Shown: positions 44,320 through 55,323, counted from the stretch's first letter. The stretch: 64,000 nt of DNA from Septoria linicola (GCA_024114885.1 CP099427.1:1818501-1882500), one strand, 5' to 3'. Made by a program: numbers and translations. Notes: generated by a model not told the origin, from the letters alone.

Positions 44320-46833
44320 TCACCCGAGGAATTCGCCGTCGACCAGTGTCTCCCACGACTTGCCAGTATCCCAAACGGTCTGCATCAGGCGGCGAGCGTG
44401 CCCTACATGCGAGATGCCCCAGCCTTCGACAGCCTCCATCCTGCTCATGAAGATAGCACGCTGGTCATCTTGCTGTGCCTCACAGCCCGCTGTGAACATT
44501 GGAAATAAGAGGCATGATTCTGCGGAAGAGCCTCGGCGGACCTTTTGTAGCAAGTCCAGGACATTTTGAACACAGTCCTGGACCTCGGGATCTGAAGACT
44601 GCAGCGCGAGAACGCGACGAGCAAGATGTATGCGGCCTGCCCAGTGGTAGGCCTCATTCGTGGCGTAGATCTCAGCTGCATCCGTGTCGTCTTGTTCCTG
44701 CACGGATTCTGGGCTGCCTGGACTGGTGTGCATGCAACCGCGGAAGACCATGCCCGCACTAGCATCGAGTCGTTGCTTGAGCTCCTCGGCTTGCTGCCTG
44801 ATCTCGGCAGTCGGCCGCCAGCTCGTCTTGACTTGATTAGTGACAGGGTCGATTCTTTGATTATCGCATTGTGCGGCAAGCTCTGCGACTTGCGCCAGCA
44901 AAGCGATGCACCGGCCCGAAAAGCCAAAGAAGCAGTCGATCTGATAGATCTCTTCATTATCACGGTTGACGAGCCACAAACCTCCTCCGTCCTCGAGATA
45001 TGCACCGAAAAGTGGTTGTTCATGGCGATTAGATAAGCTTCCCAGCACATCCAGATATGCGAACCACCTCGAGAGAAAGAAGATAGCCTTGTCACGGGCG
45101 CCGTCTGCTTGTTGCGCGAGATGATGGAGGCCACCCTTGGCTATGATCAAGCGACGCGCCATTTGCAGATGCTGTTGCCATGGTATGCGGATCGAGAATG
45201 TGTGTGGCGTGATAATTTCGAGACTCGCGAACATGATGGCGGCAGCCAATGGCGCAAGCGACGACGGGTCATTGGGGTCTGGCACACCTGGTGAGCCCGG
45301 CTCATTCAGTGCTTGCCGCAGCGCTGGCAGCACATCTGACATCCACCCTGCAATACGATTCGCTGGTTCGTCGTGCCCTAGCAGTCGTGCTCTATGTGAG
45401 GCGGAGAAAGCTAGAAGAAGGTGCAGAAGCTGTGTATTGCGGACCGCCATTAGTGGCAGTACTACCCTAAATGGGTTCTCAGGACAATCGTGAGGTACCA
45501 TGACCCGACCGGTGTGATTGAGAAAATGATGAAAGTAGAGGAGATTCATAGGGTTGCTGAGAAGCTCCTCGGGTAATGGCTCCAGGGCTCGGGGGAGTCT
45601 GACTGCGACTGGCTGGGCATAGTAGCCGCCGGGCTCGAACGCGATATGCTTCGCTTCAGCCTCGCCGCTCGAAGTGCTGACTTCTGACACAGCAGCACTT
45701 GTTCGGCGCATGTCTGGCGATCTAGGGAGGACAACGTTGCGATCATCATTATGAGGCACGTCGTGATCCGGCAGCCCGTGATCATAGCCATATGTCCGGT
45801 AGCCGCTGCTTTCACGTCGCGCAAATCTTGGCCGTCGATCCATGTCGTCCGTGGGGTCGGAAAGCAGAGATTTGACAGACAGTCGGCGGAGATCCGGTGG
45901 GTCTTGTACATTCAGAGTCGCAGGCTGCGAAGGGTGTGGCGATGTTGAATTGATGCTAGATCCGGGCGTGGCCGGAGTGTTCACCACGCTGCTAATGCTG
46001 TGTGGCGTATAATGTGACGCTGGCGACTGCTCGCCATATCCTGGGTATGGTGCTGTTACAAGTGCGGTGGCTGCCTGCGATATGGACGGGCTATTCAGTT
46101 TGGCTCTCTTCGCACGATGCTGAGCGGACCAGTGAAACCCGTCGCTGCCTGCAGGAGCAGCACCGGACACGCGCTCATCCTGCGACGGGTTGTGCTGCGA
46201 GGTATTTTGTGGTAAGCCATAGGACTGCGTGAAGTATGGCACTGCTGGTTCCTGATAGTCCGACAGGAGTTGCCGACCAAGCTGCAATTGTGGATCAACG
46301 TTTGCTCTTTCGCTCCTCGATACAGGCTCAGATGTCGGAGCATTTGTCGGATGACTGCTCGAAGGTCTCGAAGCAGAGGTAGCAATGTGCTGCGCCGAGA
46401 AGACGTGCTGTCCACCACCGCCATTGCTCTGCGACTTGGTATGCTTTGGCGTCTGTGATGAATCAGGAGTAGCGACAAACGTGAAGGTTCCTGCCTCCGT
46501 CGAGGTGCTGGACTTGCTCCTTCCTCCCCAGTTCAAACGAATGCTGTAGTCGCACGTTTCGCCTAGACATCATCAGTGTTCCTCGAACCCACACAATGCA
46601 CTGCAGTATTCACCATGTTTCTGACAATTGGCACAAATCGGCTTGCCTTCGTCGCATTTGACCTACCATTAACACGTAAGCTGATGTGTACGCAGGCTCT
46701 TCCAGTGCACAGCATTCACTTGCTGTCCGCGGTATGTTCAACCACTTACCTTCCTTGCCTTGCACGGCCAACATCCTGTGCGCGACCGTTTCTTGGGCTC
46801 TGAGTCGGCAGCCGATTTCTTGGGTCGAGGCAT
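44320..46833 (-). CDS. Zn2Cys6 fungal transcription factor
   Basis: Fungal zinc-cluster regulator of 791 residues. Three exons: 46750-46833, 46614-46662 and 44320-46562. The zinc cluster spans all three: six cysteines at 21, 24, 31, 38, 41 and 48 (CWPCKARKVKCDEGKPICANC, then ETC), preceded by a basic nuclear-signal stretch (PKKRSR). A long disordered Ser/Pro/Gln region follows, then the fungal-specific regulatory domain from about residue 340 (MNLLYFHHFLNHTGRVMVPHD, RNTQLLHLLLAFSASHRARLL) to the end. This is the usual layout of Acr2/UPC2-like zinc-cluster factors. Target genes are not inferable. It starts about 660 bp from the divergently transcribed FAR-17a-like gene. Confidence 0.93.
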
Positions 46834-47496
46834 GGCCTCCTACTGCTTTGGCCAACCACTCTGTCACACACATTGATATGCACTCTTCACCACAGCGCAA
46901 CTCGTCGCAATCGCCCCGGCCGGTTGGGTTGTGAGTCGTATTGTGCTGAGGTCGCACGCATTATCGGCGGTCACTTGGTCGTAGATATCGCGGATTCTTG
47001 GTGGGCGATCGATCCATCAGTATGCTGCGCTGATTCGAGGCGTGTTCAGAACCATTCTCCCAGTTCCAATGCAGAGCTTTGCATACTTGGACAATCTGCA
47101 GGAACAGCAATCTGCGTCGCTATCGGAAGCTCCGTCAGCTCGCCGGCGCTGTGCAGCAACGAACCCCGCTCGCTGCTTCTGATTCGCGATTCAGCACACA
47201 TCCCCAAAGACCAACACCTACCCCGAAATCATTCGCGATGTGTCCAGCATCGGGACGGAGAGGTGACCTTGTCTACATCCTCCACAGCATGAAGAGCGAC
47301 TTCGGATCAGCCGACGATGGCAACGATGAGCTTCCGAGCCCTCCGGCGCAAAGTCCCATCACATGCTGCACGTGGCTGGGAAGTCAAACTACTACTGCCA
47401 ATGATGTAACATGAGCAGCCGAAACAATTCTGTTATTTGTGCTCTGTTCCCGCCGAGGCAAGTCTCACTCCTCACAGACACTACAAGAAAACGACT
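46834..47496. other. Divergent promoter region
   Basis: About 660 bp between the Zn2Cys6 factor (leftward) and the FAR-17a-like gene (rightward). Nothing else was recognised. Confidence 0.5.
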
Positions 47497-48417
47497 ATGG
47501 CCCAGCAAAGTATAACCAACGAGCTCCTCAAGCGGCATCCGCTTCAGCGACTGCAAGCACCTTCCCGAGGAGCATCTGCGATACTCCATGTGCTCGGGTT
47601 GAGCTCATTTGCATATTCCTTCATATATCTGGTCCAGAACCCGAACCCAGTGTATGGACCACCACGAGCCACTGGCCATGTTTGTATCTAGAAGGTACTG
47701 ATTATGCTCGCAGAAATGAATCCTATGGCTGGCACATGCAATTCCTGACCATCATCGGTCTGTCTCTGGCGACGGCCACCTTTGCGTTCGGACTGCTGGC
47801 AGATCTCACTCTGTCACACACATTGTTCCAAATCAAAAACACTCTGAGTGTAGCCAGCGCGCCAATGGAATGTCTGATCAGCTTGCTGTACTGGAGCCTT
47901 CGAGCAGTGAGATGAAACCAGCTGAGCATGGGTACACGACGAGAGCTGACGTGAAGCATAGATTGATCCAAAGCTGGTCCTGCCAGACTGGACTGAACCA
48001 CTTGCGTTCAAGGCAGACTTATCCTTCCATGCCATACCAGCCGCCGCTCTAGCTGTTGACCTCCTCTTCTTCTCACCTCCATGGACGATAGCATTTGTGC
48101 CTGCGTTAGGACTGAGCGGAGTCATTGCATTTGGGTATTGGTTTTGGATCGAACGGTGTTATCAGTTCAACAAGTTCTATCCTTATCCGTTGTTCGATCT
48201 TCTGAACACGACACAGCGTGTTGGGTGAGCATAGATCAGTCTCGGGTGAAGACTATCGCTGACATGGCCTAGATTGTTTGCCGCCTCGGCGTTCTTGATG
48301 ACCCTTTCGACCGCCGCCCTGATCTGGCTCTACGGAGTTATCAACGGAAGAGACGTTGGCGGTGTTGGAAGTGACAATGTGAAGAGATCAAAGAGCGGAA
48401 ATGTCAAAGGAAAATAG
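47497..48417 (+). CDS. FAR-17a/AIG1-like membrane protein
   Basis: Integral membrane protein of 251 residues in the FAR-17a/AIG1-like family (the animal members AIG1/ADTRP hydrolyse fatty-acid esters of hydroxy fatty acids). Four exons in phase: 47497-47651, 47714-47906, 47962-48224, 48273-48417. Family marks: SFAYSFIYLVQNPNPV joined to NESYGWHMQFLTIIGLSL; the catalytic-threonine-like region KNTLSVASAPMECLISLLYW; the histidine helix KADLSFHAIPAAALAVDLL; and WIERCYQFNKFYPYPLFDLL. About six membrane helices. Each intron has a normal GT-AG and the joins restore the family sequence, so the model is strong. The enzymatic role is taken from animal members. Confidence 0.92.
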
Positions 48418-48717
48418 GTCAGCAATATTGCGGACAAGAGGTGCTATATGTGGCTTTTCGTAAGGCTGAGCTAGATGACATGTATCTCTTTTGCATGAGC
48501 TGGAACCCCATCGTTTCTCTTCCAAGACCGGCCTGCGATGTCGCATAGGCTTTGGAAAGAATCACAACACATGCTTTTCTGTTGACCGGGACCCTGGTCG
48601 AGGGAAGCTGAGGCTGAGACGGGAGAAACCTTCGAAAGTGTACGCGTGCTGGGTGCAACACGCGTTGAGCATCCTGCATGGATGGTTGAGGCAGCCATTG
48701 TCAGATACACAATAAGC
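48418..48717. other. Intergenic
   Basis: About 300 bp between two rightward genes. Nothing was recognised. Confidence 0.45.
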
Positions 48718-49246
48718 ATGCAAGCCTTTAACGACCGGAAAGAAGTTCGTGGGGCGCGTGAAGCGAAGACATCAGGCCAGCCTCGCGTGATTAAGCCAAA
48801 GGAGACGCGCCGTCCATGGCTTTCAAAGAACAGTATGCTGATGCGTCTAGCAAAGGCTGGCGAGCGCTTAATACTTTGCAGGATACGTGGGCTTCAAGAA
48901 GAAGCCGAAGAAGCCATATCATCAAGACTCTGCAGTCAAGTGCGAAGGTCGTAGCTGTCTGTATCGAAGTTCAGGACCCTCAACGCCACCGAAGACGATC
49001 ACCTGTGCAAATGAGAAGTGCACAATCAAGACTTACCACAAGAAGTGTGTTGGGAGAGACAATGCGAAGAAGTATCCGAACGATCTTGACTGGCGATGCC
49101 GAGCTTGTAGAGTTGTGTCGCCGAAGCTGAAGAGGGCCTTAGCAGGCAGCGGACAGTGCACGCTGAACGTTGCTGGTAATGGTTGGCGTACGTTCTCCTC
49201 GCTTGCATGTGGTAATGACTCCGTGGCTGACACTCAACAGAGTTGA
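48718..49246 (+). CDS. Putative PHD-like zinc-finger protein
   Basis: Probable two-exon gene (48718-48832 and 48882-49246; 159 residues). Exon 1 is basic (NDRKEVRGAREAKTSGQPR). A 49-nt intron (GTATGC...TGCAG) leads to YVGFKKKPKKPYHQD and a cysteine/histidine array: VKCEGRSC, ITCANEKC, TYHKKC, WRCRAC. The spacing C-x4-C ... C-x4-C-x4-H-x2-C ... C-x2-C looks like a PHD/RING-type zinc finger that binds modified histone tails or protein partners. The 3' end is uncertain because a possible donor (GTACGTTC near 49186) could remove the last residues. Family not recognised beyond the zinc-binding pattern. Confidence 0.55.
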
Positions 49247-49692
49247 CACGGCAGTAAAGATCGTGACTCGTTGCTGGGTGACGTATATCGAGACAAGCGA
49301 TCGCCAAATTTCGCTGTGTGTATGAGGTAGACAGAACGACTAAGTTCGACTTCATCCTCACTACTGCTTTGTGCCTTGCATGAGTGGGTTGAGTGGAGAT
49401 CTTGTGCAGCCAGACAGTAGCCGGAGCCCTCGTGGTGAGCATGGCTATGGGAGTGATCCGATGGTGAAAGAGCGTGACCGGCAGCCATATGTAATCGCTT
49501 TATTTGCAAGGTCTCTGAAAGACGATGTCTTCTGCAAGGCCAAAGTGAGGCAGGTGCAATGGGACTAATCTGCAGCTGGCGCGCTAGTGGCGAGTTTCTG
49601 CATGACTTGCAGCACGTGCAGACGCGTACATGTGCCTCTAACCCAACCTGCGACAAGAGTCCTGCACATCACAGGCTTCAGACGACCATGAC
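49247..49692. other. Intergenic
   Basis: About 450 bp upstream of the next gene. Nothing was recognised. Confidence 0.4.
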
Positions 49693-50532
49693 ATGGGTCA
49701 CAAGAAAACCCGCAAAGCGGCGATGAAGTCAGCTGCGAAAGCGAGCAAGAGAGCGGCCAAGATGCGAGCGCAGCTGGGGACACTGCCACCCGAGATCTAC
49801 CAAATGATATACGATTTGACGTTCACTGCACCGCCTGCGATCCTCAATCTGGCCATCACCTCAGAACAGTCCTGCCATATCTACAGCACTTTTCTGCATC
49901 TACTCCACGTCGACCGTTCAAGTCGAACCAAGTACGGCTCCTCCTTCTACGAGAACACTATATTCCTAGCAACGAGTTTGTTCGATTGCGTCACAACTCT
50001 GAATCACCTGGATCAGAGTCAACGTGCACTCATAAGGCATGTGCGGGTCCTTGGTCCTCCAGGGTCGGAGAGTTGCCGGAAATGCGAGCCTTTCTCGTGC
50101 AGTTGCATTGTGCAGCGCGGTGTTCGCATTACCATGTTCAGTCGCGCGCAGTGTATGGTCGCTTTTGCCCAGGATGCGCAAGCGGCTCGTTCATGCTTCG
50201 ACTCTACGGATAGTCTTGAGACTGTGCTTCTATCGAGCACTTTCAAAGATCTGTACGAGTTACTCCGCTATCAGAAGCACATGGTGTCGGCACCTGTGCA
50301 GTTTCCCCAATTTGCAACAGTGGTCATAACTTTGATGCCCTCGTCAAGAGCCACAGCACCAGTTCTCATGGGTCGCCCGAGCACCCCGTGCTCAGAAGCT
50401 GCCACCACCACCCACGATCCCGGCTCGAGCGATTCTGGCTCAGACACGTGTGAGCAGCAACAGTCTTCCAGCGACCTCGCAGTCGGACCAGCCGCGGAGG
50501 AAGAAGAAATCTGGGAAGGCTTCGACGATTGA
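49693..50532 (+). CDS. Hypothetical protein, F-box-like N-terminus
   Basis: Intronless 279-residue protein. The N-terminus is very basic (KKTRKAAMKSAAKASKRAAK), then LGTLPPEIYQMIYDLTFT, the short helix typical of a large group of fungal lineage-specific proteins with degenerate F-box-like starts. The central part (LLHVDRSSRTKYGSSFYEN, LDQSQRALIRHVRVLGP) is also typical of that group. A cysteine set (CRKCEPFSCSC) follows, and the last 65 residues are acidic and serine-rich. A divergent paralogue lies 346 bp downstream at 50878. Such families expand in plant-associated ascomycetes; function unknown. Confidence 0.75.
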   Translation: MGHKKTRKAAMKSAAKASKRAAKMRAQLGTLPPEIYQMIYDLTFTAPPAILNLAITSEQSCHIYSTFLHLLHVDRSSRTKYGSSFYENTIFLATSLFDCVTTLNHLDQSQRALIRHVRVLGPPGSESCRKCEPFSCSCIVQRGVRITMFSRAQCMVAFAQDAQAARSCFDSTDSLETVLLSSTFKDLYELLRYQKHMVSAPVQFPQFATVVITLMPSSRATAPVLMGRPSTPCSEAATTTHDPGSSDSGSDTCEQQQSSSDLAVGPAAEEEEIWEGFDD

Positions 50533-50877
50533 GGGCAGTGCGTCGACAGGGTGGGGATCGAGCCAGCTGCTGGACCGCATGAGACCTTCAGGTGCCGAGC
50601 GAGCGAGGAAGAGGTTGTCGACGACGAGGAAAGCAACCTGCCTGATTGGGAAAGGCGAGGCGTCTAGGGCAGACTTAGAACAATCATGTAGTCAACTCGA
50701 ATATAGAGAATGCCTGCACGCTCACTCGTCGCGCATCGCAAGTGAAGCTGCATGTGAAGCTGGTCTCAGCCTGGCACTTGCCGCGTGAATCTCCATCTTC
50801 GCGCTTCGCATTTCGCGTTCCTTCTCCCTTTCCAATCTACCGACCACTGTCAGAACATTTCGAGTCAACACTCCAAA
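50533..50877. other. Intergenic
   Basis: About 345 bp between the two paralogues, on the same strand. Nothing else was recognised. Confidence 0.45.
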
Positions 50878-51324
50878 ATGCAGCCATCAGAGCAGCTCCC
50901 ACGCCATCGCGATAGCGAGACACTTAGCGAGCTTCTCAAAGCCGCTCCTCAGGAGATCTACGACCACATCTACGAACAGGTTTTTACGTCGCCCTGTGGC
51001 ACTATTGTCGTTCGGACGCACTTGGGCGTCTCCAGCCGACGCCAATACCGTCCTCCAGCACTCTGACAAGTCCACCGTGCCAGCCGCGTGGAGTTCACCG
51101 ACACATACTACACCGGCAACTTCTTCGTCGCTCGCGACCTCGATGATCTATGTCTCTGGCTCCATTCGATAGGCACTAAGCAGCGTGCCTTCCTTCTTGG
51201 GGTCAGCACAGTGTATTGGGATCAGTCTCTCCCATTTCCATCAGCTGGCTACAAGATGATCGACCTAGGTACCACCAGGAAGTTGACTAATCTATTTGGC
51301 TCCGCGACGGCGGCCTGCGTATAG
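50878..51324 (+). pseudogene. Paralogue of the upstream F-box-like gene, interrupted by TGA
   Basis: Frame of 148 codons that parallels the gene at 49693: LKAAPQEIYDHIYEQVFTSP matches the F-box-like start, and VHRASRVEFTDTYYTGNFFV followed by LDDLCLWLHSIGTKQRAFLLGV matches the middle. An in-frame TGA at 51064-51066 lies between these blocks, at the point where the paralogue has a leucine-rich helix. The frame ends at 51324, well before the length of the paralogue, so the C-terminal part is lost as well. Similarity of the two is moderate, indicating an old duplication. Likely a pseudogene. Confidence 0.65.
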
Positions 51325-51654
51325 AGAGCAGGTCCTAGCTGGGTACGATGCCGTTCTGCCACACATTACAAACATGAGTAGCTGACAGTGTACAGCCACA
51401 TGGTGATCTTCACGAAGCGTTGAAAAGCGGCGCTCTCTAGCGCGAAATGGAAGTCTTCAGGATTTTCGAACGTTACAGTCCCCTCCAAGGCTCGCCGGAG
51501 CTGATCACGGGTTAAGGAGCTCAATAGCGGACTCTTCCTAGTAATAGACGATGTTAGCTCTCATGGCTGCCGACGCAACGCGACGTGAGGGGATAATCTC
51601 ATGCTGATGATAGAAGCATGCACTTGTGGTGTGCGTGAGCGAAGAACGTAAGGT
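51325..51654. other. Intergenic
   Basis: About 330 bp between convergent features. Nothing was recognised. Confidence 0.45.
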
Positions 51655-52410
51655 TCATAGGTCACTGGCATTCTTGCTACTCGGTTGCCACAGCATGGCC
51701 CAAAGCTTCACTCCTTCACCACCCTTCTCAAAGTCTCCATCAGCATTGTGCGTTCCAATACCTAGCGTCATCTCCTCCAAGACCTCGAAACCACACTTGA
51801 CATACACATCTCTACTCTTGGGCGTCGTGGCCTCCAACCAGATCGGAAAGTCACCTTCCTCAGCGCTCCTCTCTTGCCACTTCCGGATAAGCACCTTCGC
51901 CAATCCTCTCCCTTGACTCTCCTCCACAGTCCCGACGAAGAACAAATAGTAATACTTCTCAATCCCCTTCTGCTTCAATTGCCTCGCCTTGATCGCATCC
52001 GACACCGAAACAAAATCCACCAACATTCTCTTCACGCCACCAAAACCCAGCTTGAACAGCGTCTGAATGAACCCCGACTGGATGATGTTCGCATAATTTA
52101 CGACTTTCTTGCCAGGTTTGATCCAGACCGCCATGGAAGAGAAGTTGTCTGCTTCCTGAAAGATGGCATCGTTGAGCATTGCGGCTTTGAGAAGCACGTG
52201 GAAGTAATCTTGTATGTAGGCTTGCCGTTGAGGGGCTGTGAGCGAGGAAAGCATGTATCGGATTACAGGATCATCTTTGAAAATTACGGCTAGAAGGTCG
52301 GCCGTTCTGGGTTTGTACTCTGTTGATGGGTTGATAAGAAGAGTCTTATGTCATGATAGAGAGGTCTCACCTTTGCCGGAAGTGGTGATTTTGATCTTGG
52401 TGCCAGCCAT
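51655..52410 (-). CDS. GNAT-family N-acetyltransferase
   Basis: Acetyl-CoA-dependent N-acetyltransferase of the GNAT superfamily, 234 residues, two exons (52371-52410 and 51655-52319; 51-nt intron, phase 1). The N-terminal part has KEYKPRTADLLAVIFKDDPVIRYML, common in fungal GNAT proteins; FSSMAVWIKPGKKV is the first core strand; YYYLFFVGTVEESQGRGLAKVLI contains the acetyl-CoA binding motif (QGRGLA); and PIWLEATTPKSRDVYVKCGFEV is the last core. The substrate cannot be read from the sequence; small amines or xenobiotics are usual for this group. Confidence 0.9.
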
Positions 52411-53262
52411 AGTTGTCAACGAGCGACACAATGCCGAATGTACATAAGCGGTCGCGTTGTGTGGTTGTGGTTTATGTAATGTATGAATGGGGCTGCCTAG
52501 AGATAGAGTTCCAACATTTGATCCTTCTCGCTGACCGCCAAGCACGCTAGACGTGAGCTTGTTGAGCCCTTTTGAGACAATCCCGGAGCTATGTTCATGT
52601 CTTCCGCATACACTTCCCGCCAAGAGTGAGGACTTGACTCCATGGTTTGCAGGCTTCAATTCTTCGTTATACGTTGCGGCCGCTGTGTGCCTCCTGCTCC
52701 ACTCATGTCGCGGCTGCTTATCGGAGACTGTACAGCAACTCCAGCTCTTGCCCTTCTACTGTCACAGCCAGCTATGCTTGACCTGCCGTATCTTGACAGA
52801 TCTCTCCATATGATCTCCATATTCCCCAGGATTTGTCCGTTCTCCTCCGCCATCTATTGTCTTGCCCGTGTAGTGAATAGTGTTCCACGCCGTGACTGCA
52901 GACTCCAATGATGTCAATGGCAGCTAGCTTCTCCTGCTGATGATGTCTGTACTTCTGGGTGCTTATCTCCTACCGCGAAGATTTCCGGCCGTTTTGCTCG
53001 TGAGATCAAGCTTCCCGATGCTTGCTTGTCGCTGCGGTCTCGGTTCATGTGATGTTCCAGATCGCGCCCTTGTGCTTGAGAAGCTATGCTTCCGATTTCG
53101 TAGTGATGTGGCCTCAAAGGACCATTACTGGTACTCTCGTGTGCTTCGATGACTCCTTGGTGATACTGGCTGGCAGCGGATCGAGGCATGCACACCTTGA
53201 CTTCACAGTCCTTGCGTGCCATCTGATCGTGTTGACTGCTGTGCTCTCTTGACGCGAGCATT
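52411..53262. other. Intergenic
   Basis: About 850 bp. Only short frames without protein character on either strand. No RNA gene was recognised. Confidence 0.45.
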
Positions 53263-53676
53263 TTATTCTTGACGAGACATTGCTTCATAGTCTTCATCTC
53301 CGTCCGGAAAGTCCACGTAGATCTTGCCGCCATTGTTGAGGTTGGCCAGCTTGAGATCCCAGTCTCCTCGATAGCCGCCTGGAACGATGGGCTCCCACAG
53401 CCATTGTAATCTACTGGGCATGGATCCGGTGTATCTGTCCATCCAGTAGACTTCGTTGCCGAACCTGATGTCGTCCACGTAGAGTTTTTCCAAGAGAGCC
53501 ATGTCTCTAGCAAGTGCTTTGATTGTTGTGTGCTCCCATACCCAGAGGCTGATGGCTCTGCCACTGAGCAGCTGGATGTTGATCTTGAAAGTGCCTGGCC
53601 TAGGATTGATCATGACTAGGGCGCCGGAAGCTTGTCGTTCAGCTTGACCTGGAAGCTCAAGGAGGCGTGCTGCCAT
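53263..53676 (-). CDS. Hypothetical protein
   Basis: Frame of 137 codons with an ATG at 53676 and protein-like composition. It starts MAARLLELPGQAERQ, has FKINIQLLSGRAISLWVWEHT and LLEKLYVDDIRFGNEVYW in the middle, and ends in an acidic stretch (KIYVDFPDGDEDYEAMS). A beta-rich soluble protein is likely. A longer overlapping frame exists in another phase (52914-53564) but is rich in Ser/His/Gln and looks like a shadow. No family recognised; no signal peptide. Confidence 0.6.
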   Translation of the reverse strand: MAARLLELPGQAERQASGALVMINPRPGTFKINIQLLSGRAISLWVWEHTTIKALARDMALLEKLYVDDIRFGNEVYWMDRYTGSMPSRLQWLWEPIVPGGYRGDWDLKLANLNNGGKIYVDFPDGDEDYEAMSRQE

Positions 53677-53928
53677 ATTTGCGGATGTGCTGAAGCTTCC
53701 TTTCTTGATGCAGTGTCTTCTGTAATGTTTTGTGTATGAGCTTGACAGAGGCTTTTCGTCCAGTTTGTGACAGTAACTTGAGCGTTTTGTGGCAGATCGT
53801 GGTGGCTTGTTGCTCTGATAGTGTATGGCTCAGTTGTACGTGCGTGGTATGTGGTGAGCCTGTGCTGGGCAATATTGCAGTATGCCGTTGGTGTAAGGAG
53901 GGAGACGAAAGAACATTATGAGGAGAGG

Positions 53929-54089
53929 TGCATGATACTATACCAGAAAAATCCTGGAAGCCTATAATTGAGGACATGGCCCATGCGATAGTATGGTAAG
54001 GCCGGGGAGTGCATGATACTATACCAGAAAAATCCTGGAAGCCTATAATTGAGGACATGGCCCATGCGATAGTATGGTAAGGCCGGGGA
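53929..54089. repeat. 81-bp perfect tandem duplication
   Basis: Two head-to-tail copies of an 81-bp unit (53929-54009 and 54010-54089, the last base differing). Each unit starts GCATGATACTATACCAG and ends near ATAGTATGGTAAGGCCGGG, so it contains a short inverted repeat (ATACTAT/ATAGTAT). The identity implies a recent event. A minus-strand frame passes through both copies because 81 is divisible by three, but it does not look like a gene. Confidence 0.95.
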
Positions 54090-54417
54090 TTTGACTTTTT
54101 GAGGGCATACAGAGCATGTTCTTGAACCACTCGGCGAGCATAAGAAGCAGCACACGACGACAATATGTGGCCTGAAGTTCCACGCGTAGCTACTCCTACC
54201 GCATCCACGATATTGCCATTGTTAGGAGAGGTGCGGAGCAGTATTCTTTCAGGTATGGATGAGCTTGTGGAAATGACAGTCGCCTTGATCCTCGAAGCTG
54301 CTGAACCACTCGGCCGCACCACCGATTCGTAGTGTTGCTACTTCATAGAAGGAGGCACCTGCTTGTCCCTTTCAACGTCGCCTCAATGTCGGAAAAGTTC
54401 GTGAGGTCGAGACAACT
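54090..54417. other. Intergenic
   Basis: Right flank of the tandem duplication. Nothing was recognised. Confidence 0.4.
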
Positions 54418-54795
54418 TTAGATCTCGAGCCGAGACCAAGTCAGAGCAGTGGCCTTAAAAGTAAACGCTGCGTAAGTAAGCCGGTCCCGCGGAATTTCGA
54501 TGTAGAGCTCTTTGTCACCTATTTGCTTCCAGAGCAGAACATTCAGAAGTCTCGTCTTAGGTCGGATCGAAAGGGGTGGTGGATTCGAGAGTAACATAGT
54601 ATTTCGTGCCTGTCGCAGACAGAAAGCAATTTCTAGAGACCTGAAGCCTATAGAGCAAACATCCGCGAGAATACTAGTTCCTCGCGCCGTCTCGATAATT
54701 AGATTCATCGAGCATTTTGAATCTCTCTCGTTCCTGTGTTGTCGATATACGAATCCCCGTGCCTTTGTATATACTGCTTGTTGTGAGAAGCGCAT
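54418..54795 (-). CDS. Weak hypothetical protein
   Basis: Possible 125-residue protein from ATG 54795. The frame has mixed composition (NLIIETARGTSILADVC, LRQARNTMLLSNPPPL, KTRLLNVLLWKQIGDKELY, IEIPRDRLTYAAFTF) that looks better than chance, but no motif or family was recognised and there is no supporting splice pattern. It lies about 110 bp from the divergent gene at 54907. Listed at low confidence. Confidence 0.35.
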   Translation of the reverse strand: MRFSQQAVYTKARGFVYRQHRNERDSKCSMNLIIETARGTSILADVCSIGFRSLEIAFCLRQARNTMLLSNPPPLSIRPKTRLLNVLLWKQIGDKELYIEIPRDRLTYAAFTFKATALTWSRLEI

Positions 54796-54906
54796 GCACT
54801 AGTGCCGTTAGCTTGATCAGCGCCTGCTCCTCCTCCGAATCGCGCGCTTCACTTCTATATCGTTACAAGAACTGAACTCGAGTCTGACTGCACAACAACC
54901 AACGCC

Positions 54907-55323
54907 ATGTCTGGACCCCAGCATCAGAACCAAGCCGCTCACCCGACAATCCGTATCTCGCGCAAAGCGCTTGAGGCGATTCAGAACGCCTCAACACCAG
55001 AAGACATCGAAGCAGATGTGGCCAAACAGATCTTCTCGGAATTAAAGGCCATCTTTCCAGGAAAGAAGGGTTCTCGTGGCAGTAGCAAGGACAAGCCAAT
55101 CGACCTCGAAGGCGGCTCGAGCAAAGAACAAGCCATAGATTTGGATGAAAGCCCACCAGCCAATACGCCACTTCGTCAAGGTGGACCCAACGCGCCAATA
55201 CCTCAGAGCCGACAGGCAAGCCCGCGACCGTCAGCACCATCGAAATTGCAGAGTGATGGGCAAGAACGTACCGGACATGTGACGGATGACCTGCTGCTCG
55301 CCTTGGGAGTGAGCTTGGATTGA
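54907..55323 (+). CDS. Small hypothetical protein
   Basis: Intronless 138-residue protein. Residues about 12-50 form a likely helix (TIRISRKALEAIQNAS, DIEADVAKQIFSELKAIFPG); the middle repeats DKPIDLEGGSSKEQAIDLDES, a pattern resembling SUMO-interacting acidic/aliphatic motifs (two IDL cores); the end is HVTDDLLLALGVSLD. Mostly disordered with short helical ends. No family recognised. The twin IDL motifs suggest a binding protein, which is speculation. Confidence 0.6.
   Translation: MSGPQHQNQAAHPTIRISRKALEAIQNASTPEDIEADVAKQIFSELKAIFPGKKGSRGSSKDKPIDLEGGSSKEQAIDLDESPPANTPLRQGGPNAPIPQSRQASPRPSAPSKLQSDGQERTGHVTDDLLLALGVSLD

Noticed and set aside
52914..53564. 216-codon minus-strand ORF overlapping the gene at 53263-53676
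   Set aside because: The other frame has more protein-like composition; this one is a shadow rich in Ser, His and Gln.
53657..54322. Minus-strand 221-codon ORF through the 81-bp duplication
   Set aside because: It stays open because the repeat length is divisible by three. Composition is Ser/His/Thr-rich without any domain.
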